Numbered from the stretch's first letter, positions 1 to 7,857 are shown. The stretch: 64,000 nucleotides of DNA from MGML01 sp034416335 (GCA_034416335.1 DAOULV010000018.1:1-64000), one strand, 5' to 3'. Made by a program: numbers and translations. Notes: generated by a model not told the origin, from the sequence alone.

Positions 1-47
1 TCTACCTTGAACTCTGCTGTGTATTTCCTTCTCTTCCTTTCTTCCAT
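1..47 (-). CDS. IS3/IS911-type transposase OrfA, N-terminus only (cut by window edge)
   Basis: Read on the minus strand, a GGAGG ribosome-binding site lies just before an ATG at 47-45. The 15 codons left before the window edge give MEERKRRKYTAEFKV. The RRKYTAEFK pattern is the usual opening of the helix-turn-helix OrfA protein of IS3-family elements, which binds the element ends. The rest of the gene lies outside the window, so intactness cannot be judged. The element's terminal repeat would be expected somewhere between about 50 and 120, but its exact end cannot be fixed from one copy. Confidence 0.7.
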   Translation of the reverse strand, partial: MEERKRRKYTAEFKV

Positions 48-143
48 GACACCTCCAGATTTGTTTTATTTTATCCCTTCTTTCGGTGTCCGTTCTATTA
101 GACCACTAGAAGAGTTTTTGATGGAGAGAGGGGGAGAGAGACA

Positions 144-172
144 GAGAGAGGGGGCTTTAAGCCCCCTCTCTC
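144..172. repeat. 13-bp perfect hairpin in purine-rich repeat DNA
   Basis: Positions 144-156 pair perfectly with 160-172 (arms GAGAGAGGGGGCT and AGCCCCCTCTCTC). No run of T follows on either strand, so this is not a convincing intrinsic terminator. The surrounding stretch (about 120-245) is low-complexity GA/CT-rich DNA like other intergenic repeats in the window (11680-11770, 38610-38800). Confidence 0.6.
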
Positions 173-279
173 AAATACTTCCCCTTTCCTGCCGGGGAGG
201 ACCTCAACAAATATCATAGGTTCTGACAGGAAAGAGGTAAGGGGATAGGTGAAAAATGCACCAGCCATAATTAAAAGCT

Positions 280-1506
280 TTAGTTTTCCGGTTGTGCTGT
301 TTCATCCGGTTTATAGTCTTCCAATTTCATTACTGCCGGCAGGAATAATACTATTACACCTGCAATTAACGTACCGATTCCGGCTATATAGAAAAGCGAG
401 CGGATACCTATCGAGTCAGCGAGGGGTCCGGCTGCGGCAAGCCCGATTGGTGTTGCAGCAGCCGAAACGGCACCCATGATAGTGAAGACACGACCCTGAA
501 TATCATGAGGTATTACAGACTGAAAAATTGCCATCAGAGGCGCATTTGCCATTGAAATACCTGCTCCTAACAGGAATACACAGGCTATCCCGAGGAAGAA
601 AGTACCTGCGGTCGTGAACCCGAAAAATGCTGTGGCAATACCCTCAATAACGATTGCCATAATGACGGTATAAATGCGTCGTTTAAAACCTCCCCATACT
701 CCGAGAAGGAGGCCACCTCCGATAATACCTATTCCGAAAGCCGAATTAATCCATCCCAGTTTCAATACATCGTTTTCAAGGTGTTCCGAAACGAATACAG
801 GCGTCAATGCAAATGCCGGGAAAAGAAAGAAGTTGGTTAAAGCAGCCATACCAAGCAATATTGTCAGACCTTTCCAGGACCAGATGAAGCGGAAACCCTG
901 AAGTAAGTCGGAAAGAGCGGATGCTTTTTCCGTCAGGGTCGTTCGTAGAGGTCTGGGTATCCCGATTACGGCAATCAAACCTACGGCGATAATCGCAGTA
1001 ACTATGTCTACGGCGAGTACTCCGTACATGGGGAGGGTTTCCATCAATATAGCCCCGGCCGGCGGACCGACTATATTGACAACCCCGTTCAGCATCTGGT
1101 TCAGTCCCGCCACCCGGGCGAGGTGTTTTTCCGGCACGATAAGCGGGATGGAAGCTGACATTGCGGGGAAATGAAAAGTACCCCCGATAGACCTGGCAAT
1201 CATGGCTATATATATGTGCCAGATCTGGATGGTTTCGGTGAAGAATAGCAGTACCAGGCCGGCGGTTACCACGGCGATAAACGAGTCGGAGATGATTATG
1301 ATTTTCTTGCGATCCCATCGGTCTATATACGGCCCGATTAATGGTCCCAGGATGATCTGGGGCAGGAAGGCTATCATAAGGGCTGTGGCAAGTATAGTAG
1401 CCGAGCCGGTTTCCTGTGTAAGATACCAGGCCAGGGCAAAGTTGACGACAGCGCTGCCGACAAGAGAAGCTGCCTGACTGATCCAGATTACGAAAAACTT
1501 CTTCAT
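280..1506 (-). CDS. MFS transporter (EntS-like drug/siderophore exporter type)
   Basis: A 408-residue, very hydrophobic protein with about 12 predicted membrane helices, which is the normal size for the major facilitator superfamily. The motif-A region after helix 2 reads GPYIDRWDRKK (near residues 59-69), typical of the MFS_3/EntS-like exporters that use the proton gradient. A charged central loop falls near residues 190-215. Its substrate cannot be read from sequence. It starts with ATG at 1506 and stands alone, with the GIN-domain gene upstream in the same direction about 100 bp away. A second MFS gene of similar type is at 16267-17529. Confidence 0.88.
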   Translation of the reverse strand: MKKFFVIWISQAASLVGSAVVNFALAWYLTQETGSATILATALMIAFLPQIILGPLIGPYIDRWDRKKIIIISDSFIAVVTAGLVLLFFTETIQIWHIYIAMIARSIGGTFHFPAMSASIPLIVPEKHLARVAGLNQMLNGVVNIVGPPAGAILMETLPMYGVLAVDIVTAIIAVGLIAVIGIPRPLRTTLTEKASALSDLLQGFRFIWSWKGLTILLGMAALTNFFLFPAFALTPVFVSEHLENDVLKLGWINSAFGIGIIGGGLLLGVWGGFKRRIYTVIMAIVIEGIATAFFGFTTAGTFFLGIACVFLLGAGISMANAPLMAIFQSVIPHDIQGRVFTIMGAVSAAATPIGLAAAGPLADSIGIRSLFYIAGIGTLIAGVIVLFLPAVMKLEDYKPDETAQPEN

Positions 1507-1605
1507 TGGTTTTTCCCGTAAATATATATTTTTTATTGGTAAAGCAGCTCTTCTGTTATCCGACCGGGCTCAATAACGGGCAGAACGGTTTATCCTCCGG
1601 ATGTG

Positions 1606-2499
1606 TTACTGTTCTTTACTTAACCTCGAAGCGCCGGAAGTCCTGATATCTCCCATAACCGGTTCGCCGCGCCAGCCGAAATAGGAAGCACCGCTTATAC
1701 GCGCGTCCAGCCTCCCGGTGACATAAGCCGACATGCGGCTGGCTCCGCCGAGTTTGACTGCTGCGTTTTCGATGGTAAATTCCTGAAGGTTTATACGGAT
1801 TGCCCCGGAAGCCCTGACTACGGCGTCTCTTGTCGAGCCCGTCAGCCTGGTACGGCTTGCCCCCGACATTTCAAGGTCGATGGTACCGGTGTTTATATCA
1901 CCGTCGAGAGAACTGGCTCCTGACATATCAAGTTTAAAACTCTCGGAAGAGGTGAATCCTTCGAGTTTTACGCTTACGGCACCCGAGAGTTTCAACTCCT
2001 TCAGGTCGGGGAGAGATATCTCTATTCTCGGTCTTATCAGGGCGGCTCTCCAGCCGATATGTCTGCTGTGACTGATATGTAAGGTATCTCCTTCGTTTTT
2101 TACATCGACGTTTCTGAAGAAACTGTTATTGGCGGCTACCCTGACCTGGTAAGAATCGGACTTTGTAATCTCGGTCTCGAAACTGCCGCTGATATGGATT
2201 TTACTGAATTCGGAAACATCAAATTTCCTGGATTCTCTATCATCATTGCCGGTTACAATATCAGGTCCGTGAAAATCATCGAAAGGATGGGGTGGGGGCG
2301 GAGGGAAAGGAGGTTCGGGAGAAGGGGGTTCTTTAGTTTTTGTAGCGTCGATTTCATCTTTAAGAGTCGATTTGATATCGTCCAGTTCAGCTTTCAAATC
2401 CTCTTTGATTTCCGACTTGATATTGTCCAGTTCGCTTTTAAGACTGCTCATTATGGTCTTGATAATGTCGTTTACTTCGTTTGAATCTTTATTTTCCAT
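1606..2499 (-). CDS. Coiled-coil, proline linker and GIN/DUF2807 beta-solenoid protein
   Basis: 297 residues in three parts. Residues 1-55 are a charged heptad-like helix (repeats of the LKSELDNIKSEIKEDLK type). Residues 56-76 are a proline-rich linker (SPEPPFPPPPPHPF). From about residue 90 to the end is a repeated beta-strand domain with recurring SGAS motifs (LDMSGASSLDG, LEMSGASRTRL, ARISGASYFGW), typical of the putative auto-transporter adhesin head GIN domain, DUF2807. Family members are usually exported, but no signal peptide is visible here. GGAG precedes the ATG at good spacing. It is downstream of the UGA-containing glutaredoxin-like gene, with a 16-bp palindrome between them. Function unknown. 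Confidence 0.78.
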   Translation of the reverse strand: MENKDSNEVNDIIKTIMSSLKSELDNIKSEIKEDLKAELDDIKSTLKDEIDATKTKEPPSPEPPFPPPPPHPFDDFHGPDIVTGNDDRESRKFDVSEFSKIHISGSFETEITKSDSYQVRVAANNSFFRNVDVKNEGDTLHISHSRHIGWRAALIRPRIEISLPDLKELKLSGAVSVKLEGFTSSESFKLDMSGASSLDGDINTGTIDLEMSGASRTRLTGSTRDAVVRASGAIRINLQEFTIENAAVKLGGASRMSAYVTGRLDARISGASYFGWRGEPVMGDIRTSGASRLSKEQ

Positions 2500-2512
2500 A
2501 CTGTGCTCCTTT

Positions 2513-2528
2513 TATAACCTGGGTTATA
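2513..2528. promoter_or_regulatory. Palindrome TATAACC-TG-GGTTATA, possible operator
   Basis: A perfect 7-bp inverted repeat with a 2-bp centre lies 14 bp upstream of the ATG of the GIN-domain gene and after the stop of the glutaredoxin-like gene. The position suits an operator, but no matching regulator gene is nearby. Confidence 0.35.
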
Positions 2529-2560
2529 CTTTAAGGCTGATATTTTTTCATCAGACGAGT

Positions 2561-2809
2561 TTAATTCGCCAGGGCTGCTTCTATTTTAGTTTGGTCGAAG
2601 CCTGCTATAATATCGTTCTCGATAACTATTGCCGGAACGTAATACTGTCCCGTCTTTTCCATCATGAATTTATAGGCTTCATCTATATTCATACTGCCGT
2701 AGACTTTAACTTCGGTAAAGGATATTTCATTTTGCGTAAGATACTCTTTCGCCTGGTCGCATGCAGCTCAGCCCTTTCCTGTATATATCGTGATATTCTT
2801 TTCAGCCAC
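2561..2809 (-). CDS. Glutaredoxin-like selenoprotein (in-frame UGA as Sec)
   Basis: Reading through one TGA gives an 82-residue glutaredoxin/NrdH-like protein. GTG start at 2809 follows a strong AGGGAGGA site. Strand 1 is NITIYTGKG; the TGA (2770-2768, codon 14) is followed by AACDQAKEYL, so it occupies the first Cys position of a CxxC motif, giving UxxC. The cis-Pro segment YYVPAIVI and the C-terminal GFDQTKIEAAL match the family. A hairpin at 2752-2734 begins 15 nt after the UGA: GCG/CGC, one A-A mismatch, AAGA/UCUU, loop GUA. This fits published criteria for bacterial SECIS elements. No other in-frame stop occurs. A pseudogene is the alternative, but a stop exactly at the redox residue and an otherwise intact frame argue for Sec. 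No selA-D genes are in the window. Confidence 0.78.
2734..2752 (-). promoter_or_regulatory. Putative bacterial SECIS hairpin
   Basis: RNA GCGAAAGAGUAUCUUACGC folds as 3 bp, an A-A mismatch, 4 bp and a 3-nt apical loop starting with G. The loop lies about 24 nt after the UGA codon of the glutaredoxin-like gene, within the 16-37 nt range described for bacterial SECIS elements. Confidence 0.6.
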
Positions 2810-2995
2810 CGGTTCAGTCCTCCCTTACGAATTAATTTATAAATTAAAATAAAAATTAAATAATAAATTAAAATATATATTTAAATTAAAATTTAATACA
2901 AATTTATCGGCTTGTCAATACCTTAAAAATAATCCGGGGAAAAAGTTTTCGATGTGGTTAAAAGAATTATTGAAATACTTCCTTACCATAAGATA

Positions 2996-3024
2996 TTGCG
3001 CTAACAAACTGTGGCTGTTATAAT
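2996..3024 (+). promoter_or_regulatory. Sigma-70-type promoter for thrS operon
   Basis: TTGCGC (2996-3001), 17-bp spacer, TATAAT (3019-3024). It is the best match in the 350 bp ahead of thrS and would give a leader of about 130 nt carrying the hairpin at 3118-3144. The DNA from 2830 to 2930 is strongly AT-rich and holds no gene. Confidence 0.6.
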
Positions 3025-3117
3025 TAATCAAAGTTCGGGGATTCGTATACTCCGGCTCATTCTGACTTTGGTGGAAGATTACAAGAATATATCTTATTCC
3101 GGAGAAACGTAAATGAG

Positions 3118-3144
3118 CCTCTCATCCCTGAATCGGATGAGAGG
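3118..3144 (+). promoter_or_regulatory. 10-bp leader hairpin ahead of thrS
   Basis: CCTCTCATCC pairs perfectly with GGATGAGAGG around a 7-nt loop and ends 17 nt before the thrS ATG. Its 3' arm holds the only Shine-Dalgarno-like stretch (GAGAGG) near the start. It may therefore control translation, as thrS leaders do in other bacteria, or be a weak attenuator. No T-box core sequence is present here. Confidence 0.5.
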
Positions 3145-3161
3145 TTTATAGTTGGTAAAAA

Positions 3162-4907
3162 ATGCCTGAAAAAGCAATTGGTAAAGAAGCAGGACTGGAA
3201 ACGATGCGTCATTCGGCGTCCCACATTATGGCGGAAGCCGTACTGTCAATGTTTCCGGATGCCAGATTCGGAATCGGTCCGGCGATAGAAAACGGATTTT
3301 ATTATGATTTCGAACTTCCCCGTTCGCTTACTCCCGACGACCTGCCGGTTATCGAAGAGAAAATGAATGAGATAGTAAAATCGAATTCTCCCTTTGAAAA
3401 AGATGAGATAACCAAAGAAAAAGCACGTAAACTGTTTACCGGCCAGCCGTATAAACTCGAGTTGATAGACGAAATCGAGGACGAGAAAGTCGGCATATAC
3501 CGGCAGGGTTCTTTCACAGACCTCTGCCGCGGTCCCCATGTAGAAAAAACCGGGCAGGTAAAAGCTTTCAAACTCACCAGCATCGCGGGAGCTTACTGGC
3601 GCGGTTCGGAAAAAAATCCAATGCTCCAGAGAATATACGGCGTCGCTTTCGAGTCGGGGAAAGAACTGAGACAGTATCTTCAGCGACTGGAGGAAGCAGC
3701 CCGCAGAGACCACCGGAAACTCGGTAAGGAACTCGAGCTGTTTATCCTCCCCGAAGAAATTGGTGGGGGGCTTGCCATATTTATGCCGAAAGGCGGTCGC
3801 ATACGGTCGATTGCCGAGGACTTCTGGAAGAAAGAACACTTCGCCAACGGCTACGAAATCCTCTACTCCCCTCATATCGGTCTGTCAAAGCTCTGGGAAA
3901 TAAGCGGTCACCTCGATCATTATAAGGAGAACATGTACGCTCCGCTAACCATCGACGAACAGGAATTCTACCTGAAACCGATGAACTGTCCTTTCCATAT
4001 ACTTGCCTACAAGTCCAGGACACGTTCTTACCGGGAGCTGCCGCTGAGGTGGGCGGAACTGGGGACTGTATACCGCTACGAGAAGAGCGGCGTGCTTCAC
4101 GGTCTGCTCAGAGTCCGGGGATTTACGCAGGACGACGCACATATTATCTGCACGCCGGAACAGATGAGTGACGAAATATCAGAGGTACTGCGTTTCTCTC
4201 TGTATGTCCTGAGAACCTTCGGGATGGAGGAATACCGGATATATCTGTCCACTCGCCCGGACGACTCGGTAGGGGATGAAAAGATGTGGCTGGATGCCGA
4301 AGCAGCTTTACGCCGGGTTATAGACGAATCAGGTCTGCCATTCGAAGTCGATGAAGGCGGCGGCGCTTTCTACGGTCCGAAAATAGACCTGAAGTGTCTG
4401 GACGCAATGGGGCGTGAGTGGCAGCTTTCGACGATTCAGTTCGATTTTAACCTGCCGGAGCGGTTCGATATGACCTATATCGGCGACGACGGACAGGAGC
4501 ACCGTCCCTATATGGTACACCGGGCTTTGTTTGGAGCATGGGAGAGGTTCTTCGGTATGCTTGTAGAGTTTTATGCCGGGGCATTTCCGGTCTGGCTGTC
4601 ACCTGTACAGGTCAAGATCATTCCGGTCGCCGACAGACATAATGAGCATTCCCGGGAGATAGAAAAGGAACTACGGCAGTATGATATCCGGGCTGAGGTT
4701 GATGATCGCTCGGAACGGATGAACCAGAAAATCAGGCAGGCACAGCTCGAAAAAATACCTTATATGCTTGTTATCGGAGATAAAGAGGTAGAGGAATCAA
4801 CCGTTTCCGTCAGGCTGCGTACCGGTGAACAGACCACGGAGCCACTGGACGATTTCATACAGACTGCCAGAGAAGCCATCGATACAAAAGCGACCGGTCT
4901 TAAGTAA
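3162..4907 (+). CDS. thrS: Threonyl-tRNA synthetase (no TGS domain)
   Basis: Class II synthetase that charges tRNA-Thr. At 581 residues it is shorter than the ~640 of E. coli because the N-terminal TGS domain is missing. The protein begins directly at the editing domain, with H17 and H21 of the HxxxH motif and Cys122/His126 in DLCRGPH, which hydrolyse Ser-tRNA-Thr. The catalytic core includes MNCPFHI (zinc Cys) and the motif 2 stretch TVYRYEKSG; the C-terminal anticodon domain starts near residue 480 (VKIIPVADRH). First gene of the thrS-infC-rpmI-rplT run. No in-frame upstream region encodes a TGS domain, so the short form looks real. Confidence 0.96.
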   Translation: MPEKAIGKEAGLETMRHSASHIMAEAVLSMFPDARFGIGPAIENGFYYDFELPRSLTPDDLPVIEEKMNEIVKSNSPFEKDEITKEKARKLFTGQPYKLELIDEIEDEKVGIYRQGSFTDLCRGPHVEKTGQVKAFKLTSIAGAYWRGSEKNPMLQRIYGVAFESGKELRQYLQRLEEAARRDHRKLGKELELFILPEEIGGGLAIFMPKGGRIRSIAEDFWKKEHFANGYEILYSPHIGLSKLWEISGHLDHYKENMYAPLTIDEQEFYLKPMNCPFHILAYKSRTRSYRELPLRWAELGTVYRYEKSGVLHGLLRVRGFTQDDAHIICTPEQMSDEISEVLRFSLYVLRTFGMEEYRIYLSTRPDDSVGDEKMWLDAEAALRRVIDESGLPFEVDEGGGAFYGPKIDLKCLDAMGREWQLSTIQFDFNLPERFDMTYIGDDGQEHRPYMVHRALFGAWERFFGMLVEFYAGAFPVWLSPVQVKIIPVADRHNEHSREIEKELRQYDIRAEVDDRSERMNQKIRQAQLEKIPYMLVIGDKEVEESTVSVRLRTGEQTTEPLDDFIQTAREAIDTKATGLK

Positions 4908-5009
4908 TAATTATGCGGTAAATTTTGAGACTGAGATTTGATTATCAATCTGAAATATGATATAGTTCCATCTCGAAACACTTTTTATTGACAGGAGGAT
5001 TGTCAGAAC

Positions 5010-5561
5010 ATAGCAAAGAAGCTACGCGTTAATAGAGAGATAAGGGCTTCAGAGGTCCGCCTTGTCGGAGAAAAAGGCGAACAACTTGGAATAATGCCCC
5101 TTGACCAGGCAAGGGAAACGGCAAGAAACCGTAACCTTGACCTGGTAGAAGTCGCGGCTACCGCGGTACCGCCGGTCTGTCGCCTGCTCGATTACGGCAA
5201 ATACAAGTACCAGCAGGCTAAGAAAGAGCGGGAAGCTAAAAAGGGACAAAAAATTGTTTCGCTAAGGGAAGTACGGTTAAGACCGAAAATAGGCGACCAT
5301 GATTTTGATGCCAAGGCGAGACTTGCCAGAAAACTCATTAACGGCGGGGACAAGGTAAAGGTAACAATTATGTTCAGGGGTCGCGAGGTTACGCACCCTG
5401 AAATCGCATGGAAATTGCTGCAGCGAATGGCGGAAGCGCTGAAAGATATCGCGGCCGTCGAGGGTCAGCCGCTGATGGAAGGAAGAAGGATGCATGTCGT
5501 TATGAGCCCGGTAGCTGCACAGAAACCGAAAACTGAAAAAGTAAAGGAAGAGGTTAACTAG
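5010..5561 (+). CDS. infC: Translation initiation factor IF-3, AUA start
   Basis: IF-3 binds the 30S subunit and checks the start codon and initiator tRNA. The conserved N-terminus (AKKLRVNREIRASEVRL) lies upstream of the first ATG at 5094. Reading back in frame, no ATG, GTG or TTG occurs; the fitting start is ATA at 5010, 11 nt after AGGAGG. This gives 183 residues, the family norm, whereas starting at 5094 would remove most of the N domain. Rare starts on infC are known to allow autoregulation, because IF-3 rejects non-canonical start codons. rpmI follows after 6 bp. The linker helix (KYKYQQAKKEREAKK) and C domain (VKVTIMFRGREVTHPE) are intact. Confidence 0.93.
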   Translation: MAKKLRVNREIRASEVRLVGEKGEQLGIMPLDQARETARNRNLDLVEVAATAVPPVCRLLDYGKYKYQQAKKEREAKKGQKIVSLREVRLRPKIGDHDFDAKARLARKLINGGDKVKVTIMFRGREVTHPEIAWKLLQRMAEALKDIAAVEGQPLMEGRRMHVVMSPVAAQKPKTEKVKEEVN

Positions 5562-5567
5562 AGACTA

Positions 5568-5771
5568 ATGCCAAAGATGAAGACACATAAGGGGGCGAAA
5601 AGCCGCTTCCATATTACCGGTACAGGAAAGATTATGCGGGTGAAGGGGCCGAAAAGCCATCTGCGCAGGAGGAAAGCTAAGCGCGTAAAAAGACTTTTCG
5701 ATGAGAAAATCGAACTGCATCCCGCCGACAGAAAAAGAATCAGCAGACTAATTCCCTATGGGGTGAAATAA
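5568..5771 (+). CDS. rpmI: 50S ribosomal protein L35
   Basis: 67 residues, very basic, starting MPKMKTHKGAKSRF and containing the family stretch HLRRRKAKRVKRL. It begins 6 bp after infC and ends 14 bp before rplT, the usual infC-rpmI-rplT operon. In well-studied bacteria this operon is repressed by L20; no leader structure for that was identified here. Confidence 0.97.
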   Translation: MPKMKTHKGAKSRFHITGTGKIMRVKGPKSHLRRRKAKRVKRLFDEKIELHPADRKRISRLIPYGVK

Positions 5772-5785
5772 GAGGAGAATGAACC

Positions 5786-6145
5786 TTGCCACGAGTTAAG
5801 AGAGGTTTTACAGGACATCACCGGCATAAAAAGGTACTTGCCCTTACCAAGGGGCAGAGAGCAACCAGGCACAACCTTTATCGACGTGCTCATGAAGCAA
5901 TGCTCCATTCTTTGAGTTACGCCTACGCCCACCGCCGCGAGAGAAAGGGCGATATGCGGCGTCTCTGGATTGCCCGTATCAATGCAGCCAGCCGGAATAA
6001 CGGGCTTAATTACGGACGGTTTATGGAAGGCCTGAAGAAATCGGGAGTCGAAATAAACCGTAAGATGCTTGCCGATATGGCGGTCAGAGAACCGGAAGCT
6101 TTCACTCAACTGGTTACAATGGCAAAAAGCCAGGTTGAGGCTTAA
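5786..6145 (+). CDS. rplT: 50S ribosomal protein L20
   Basis: 119 residues with the long basic N-terminal arm (MPRVKRGFTGHHRHKKVL) and the globular part RRLWIARINAASRNNGLNYGRFMEGL. The start codon is TTG after an AGGAGA site (reading ttgccacgagtt). L20 is needed for 23S rRNA folding and early 50S assembly. It ends the first translation gene group; an intrinsic terminator follows at 6177-6200. In related genomes pheS is expected next, but an AT-rich insert separates them here. Confidence 0.97.
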   Translation: MPRVKRGFTGHHRHKKVLALTKGQRATRHNLYRRAHEAMLHSLSYAYAHRRERKGDMRRLWIARINAASRNNGLNYGRFMEGLKKSGVEINRKMLADMAVREPEAFTQLVTMAKSQVEA

Positions 6146-6176
6146 GACAGGCTAAACCTTAATTTAAGCTTTGTTT

Positions 6177-6205
6177 TATCCCCCTGAATCCGGGGGGATA
6201 ATTTT
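6177..6205 (+). terminator. Intrinsic terminator after rplT
   Basis: TATCCCCC pairs with GGGGGATA around a short loop, followed by ATTTTA. It is placed 31 bp after the rplT stop. Confidence 0.7.
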
Positions 6206-6244
6206 ATGCACTCGTTTGCAGTTCGGAAGGATGTTAATCCGGAC

Positions 6245-6260
6245 CGGGTAAAGTACAATC
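6245..6260 (+). repeat. Left 16-bp inverted repeat of AT-rich insert
   Basis: CGGGTAAAGTACAATC, exactly inverted at 7711-7726. The bases outside are partly shared as well (ATCCGG versus ATACCGG). The two copies bracket the three foreign-looking genes between rplT and pheS. Confidence 0.65.
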
Positions 6261-6279
6261 ATGGTTTCACCATTAGGCA

Positions 6280-6582
6280 CTACTCTTTATGACCAGAGCG
6301 ACTTCTTATCTCCTCAATTTTTTTATTAAGCTTTTCTTTTGCGTTTTCGACTTCATCTTCATATGATACTTTAATTACTACGTCAGTAAGCCTACCCTTT
6401 TCAATTCCTTTGTATTCTGCAGGTTGCGATGAATCTTTATCAGCAGAACCAGTAAATTTTATATATAACCTTGCACCACATTGGCTACACGTAAATTCAC
6501 CTTTATATTTTTTATTAGTATCAATGCGTTCAGGGATTTGAATTACCTTCAGGCAATATAAACATTCAATTTCCATTTTCAC
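6280..6582 (-). CDS. Zinc-ribbon protein, hypothetical
   Basis: 100 residues. An N-terminal four-cysteine zinc ribbon (CLYC near residues 6-9, CSQC near 32-35) is followed by a lysine/glutamate-rich helical tail (VENAKEKLNKKIEEIRS). AT-rich codon use differs clearly from the flanking ribosomal genes. It is inside the segment bounded by the 16-bp inverted repeat. The function is not recognised; a nucleic-acid or protein-binding role is possible for such ribbons. Confidence 0.6.
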   Translation of the reverse strand: MKMEIECLYCLKVIQIPERIDTNKKYKGEFTCSQCGARLYIKFTGSADKDSSQPAEYKGIEKGRLTDVVIKVSYEDEVENAKEKLNKKIEEIRSRSGHKE

Positions 6583-6836
6583 TCCCCTTTTCCCTATGTA
6601 ACGGCTTCAAAGTAACTGCTGTAGGATTCTCATGTTTTATCACCTGATATTCGGTTTCGGGTATAGCTTCTGTATCTCTTACCACGTCTTACACATCTGA
6701 CTTCAGAGTCATACCAGTTACCGGAACGTGACGGGATTTCTTTTGCTCTTATGAAACTCATAATTATCTTCTTATTTCATTGACTTTATTAGTCACTATA
6801 TTTATAATCTCAATAGTACGATTTAGGGTATTAATG

Positions 6837-6977
6837 ATGCAGTGGGTTGGTTTAGCATTAACAATTATCGGTGCATTATTGGCAATATTTTTATTCTCAC
6901 ACAACATACAAGTTGCTATTTTCGGGGCTGTATTATTCTTTGTAGGTTTATTCATTCTTAGCCGCCGTAATTTATAA
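6837..6977 (+). CDS. Small two-helix membrane protein, hypothetical
   Basis: From the ATG at 6837 this gives 46 residues (MQWVGLALTIIGALLAIFLF onward) forming two hydrophobic helices and ending SRRNL, consistent with a small membrane protein with a positive cytoplasmic tail. The ribosome-binding site is weak and an earlier in-frame start at 6780 would add an unlikely leader, so the start is uncertain. It lies opposite to its neighbours inside the AT-rich insert. Confidence 0.35.
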   Translation: MQWVGLALTIIGALLAIFLFSHNIQVAIFGAVLFFVGLFILSRRNL

Positions 6978-6979
6978 TA

Positions 6980-7699
6980 TCAAGAAGGCGATTCGCAGGC
7001 TTTTAATATTAAGGCAACTATCCCAGTTGCAATCGCAGTTACAAACAATCCTATGACCGTTTTTACAACCCACTGCCTGAGGTTATCCTTATCAACAATA
7101 GTAAATTCAGCAGCACGTATATATTCACCAACATTACCCTCTTTATCAATAAGGCGTACCATTACTTTAAAATGACCCAATTTAGAATAATTTCCAATTT
7201 TTACCGCCATTGACTTAAAAACCATGATATAGTTGGAATCTCGAAATCCATAGTATCCTGATTGTAATGGGTTTTTCGATGTTGGTTTTCGCGTTTCTAA
7301 ATAAAACGTTCCATTACCTTCAGTATTGAATGTATTAAATCTTTGGTCGCTAATATTTTCTACTTGCGTATTATCTTCGGTACAAAACACCCACTCATAT
7401 TTAAAACTATCAATTATATTTCGATTCTGTTTTCTGTTTTTAGCGGCTACTCTTAAATCAAAGTTAATTTCACTTGAATTAAAATAATTTATCATGTCAG
7501 GAAATCCTAAATTATTCAGCTTTTTCCTGTCATTATCATTTGGACGTAATCTAACCAAATAATCACCAAATTTTATATTGGGATAATCAGGCATACGACA
7601 CCATCTGAGTTTATATTTAAGTGAATTATATATTTCCTTACATTTTACACTAAATATACGGAAATAGTGCAGTAAATGATTATTTACTGATTTAGGCAC
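6980..7699 (-). CDS. Tail-anchored hypothetical protein
   Basis: 239 residues. A soluble, asparagine-rich part (residues 1-205) is rich in predicted beta strands (FDLRVAAKNRKQNRN, IMVFKSMAVKIGNYSKLGHFKVMVRL), followed by one C-terminal membrane helix (VVKTVIGLFVTAIATGIVALI) and a short tail. The VRLIDKEGNVGEYIRAAEFTI stretch is Ig-fold-like in appearance, but I do not recognise the family. AT-rich, foreign-looking codon use. It is the largest gene of the insert between rplT and pheS; its start is 11 bp inside the right inverted repeat. Confidence 0.6.
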   Translation of the reverse strand: MPKSVNNHLLHYFRIFSVKCKEIYNSLKYKLRWCRMPDYPNIKFGDYLVRLRPNDNDRKKLNNLGFPDMINYFNSSEINFDLRVAAKNRKQNRNIIDSFKYEWVFCTEDNTQVENISDQRFNTFNTEGNGTFYLETRKPTSKNPLQSGYYGFRDSNYIMVFKSMAVKIGNYSKLGHFKVMVRLIDKEGNVGEYIRAAEFTIVDKDNLRQWVVKTVIGLFVTAIATGIVALILKACESPS

Positions 7700-7710
7700 T
7701 CTTTTGGAAA

Positions 7711-7726
7711 GATTGTACTTTACCCG
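7711..7726 (-). repeat. Right 16-bp inverted repeat of AT-rich insert
   Basis: Reverse complement of 6245-6260. The pheS promoter starts 12 bp further on, so the insert ends just upstream of it. Confidence 0.65.
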
Positions 7727-7738
7727 AGCCGGTATCCG

Positions 7739-7767
7739 TTGACAATAACTCGGGTCGTGTGATAAAC
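7739..7767 (+). promoter_or_regulatory. pheS: Probable pheST promoter
   Basis: TTGACA (7739-7744), 17-bp spacer, ATAAAC (7762-7767), with a TG upstream of the -10 box. It gives a leader of about 190 nt that contains the attenuator described separately. ACCCGAG/CTCGGGT flank the -35 region as a separate inverted repeat. Confidence 0.5.
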
Positions 7768-7857
7768 TTCCTCCGAAAGCTGTAAATGATGAAAACGATA
7801 CACAATACTTCCTTTAAGTTTAATATCAACTTCATGTTTACCGGGCGCTAGTTGCGC

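Noticed and set aside
5094..5561. infC starting at the first ATG (5094)
   Set aside because: It would remove the conserved AKKLRVNREIR region of the N domain; the AUA at 5010 fits length and ribosome site.
6764..6955. 63-residue minus-strand frame in the AT-rich insert
   Set aside because: Overlaps the plus-strand small membrane protein; asparagine-rich shadow with no ribosome site.
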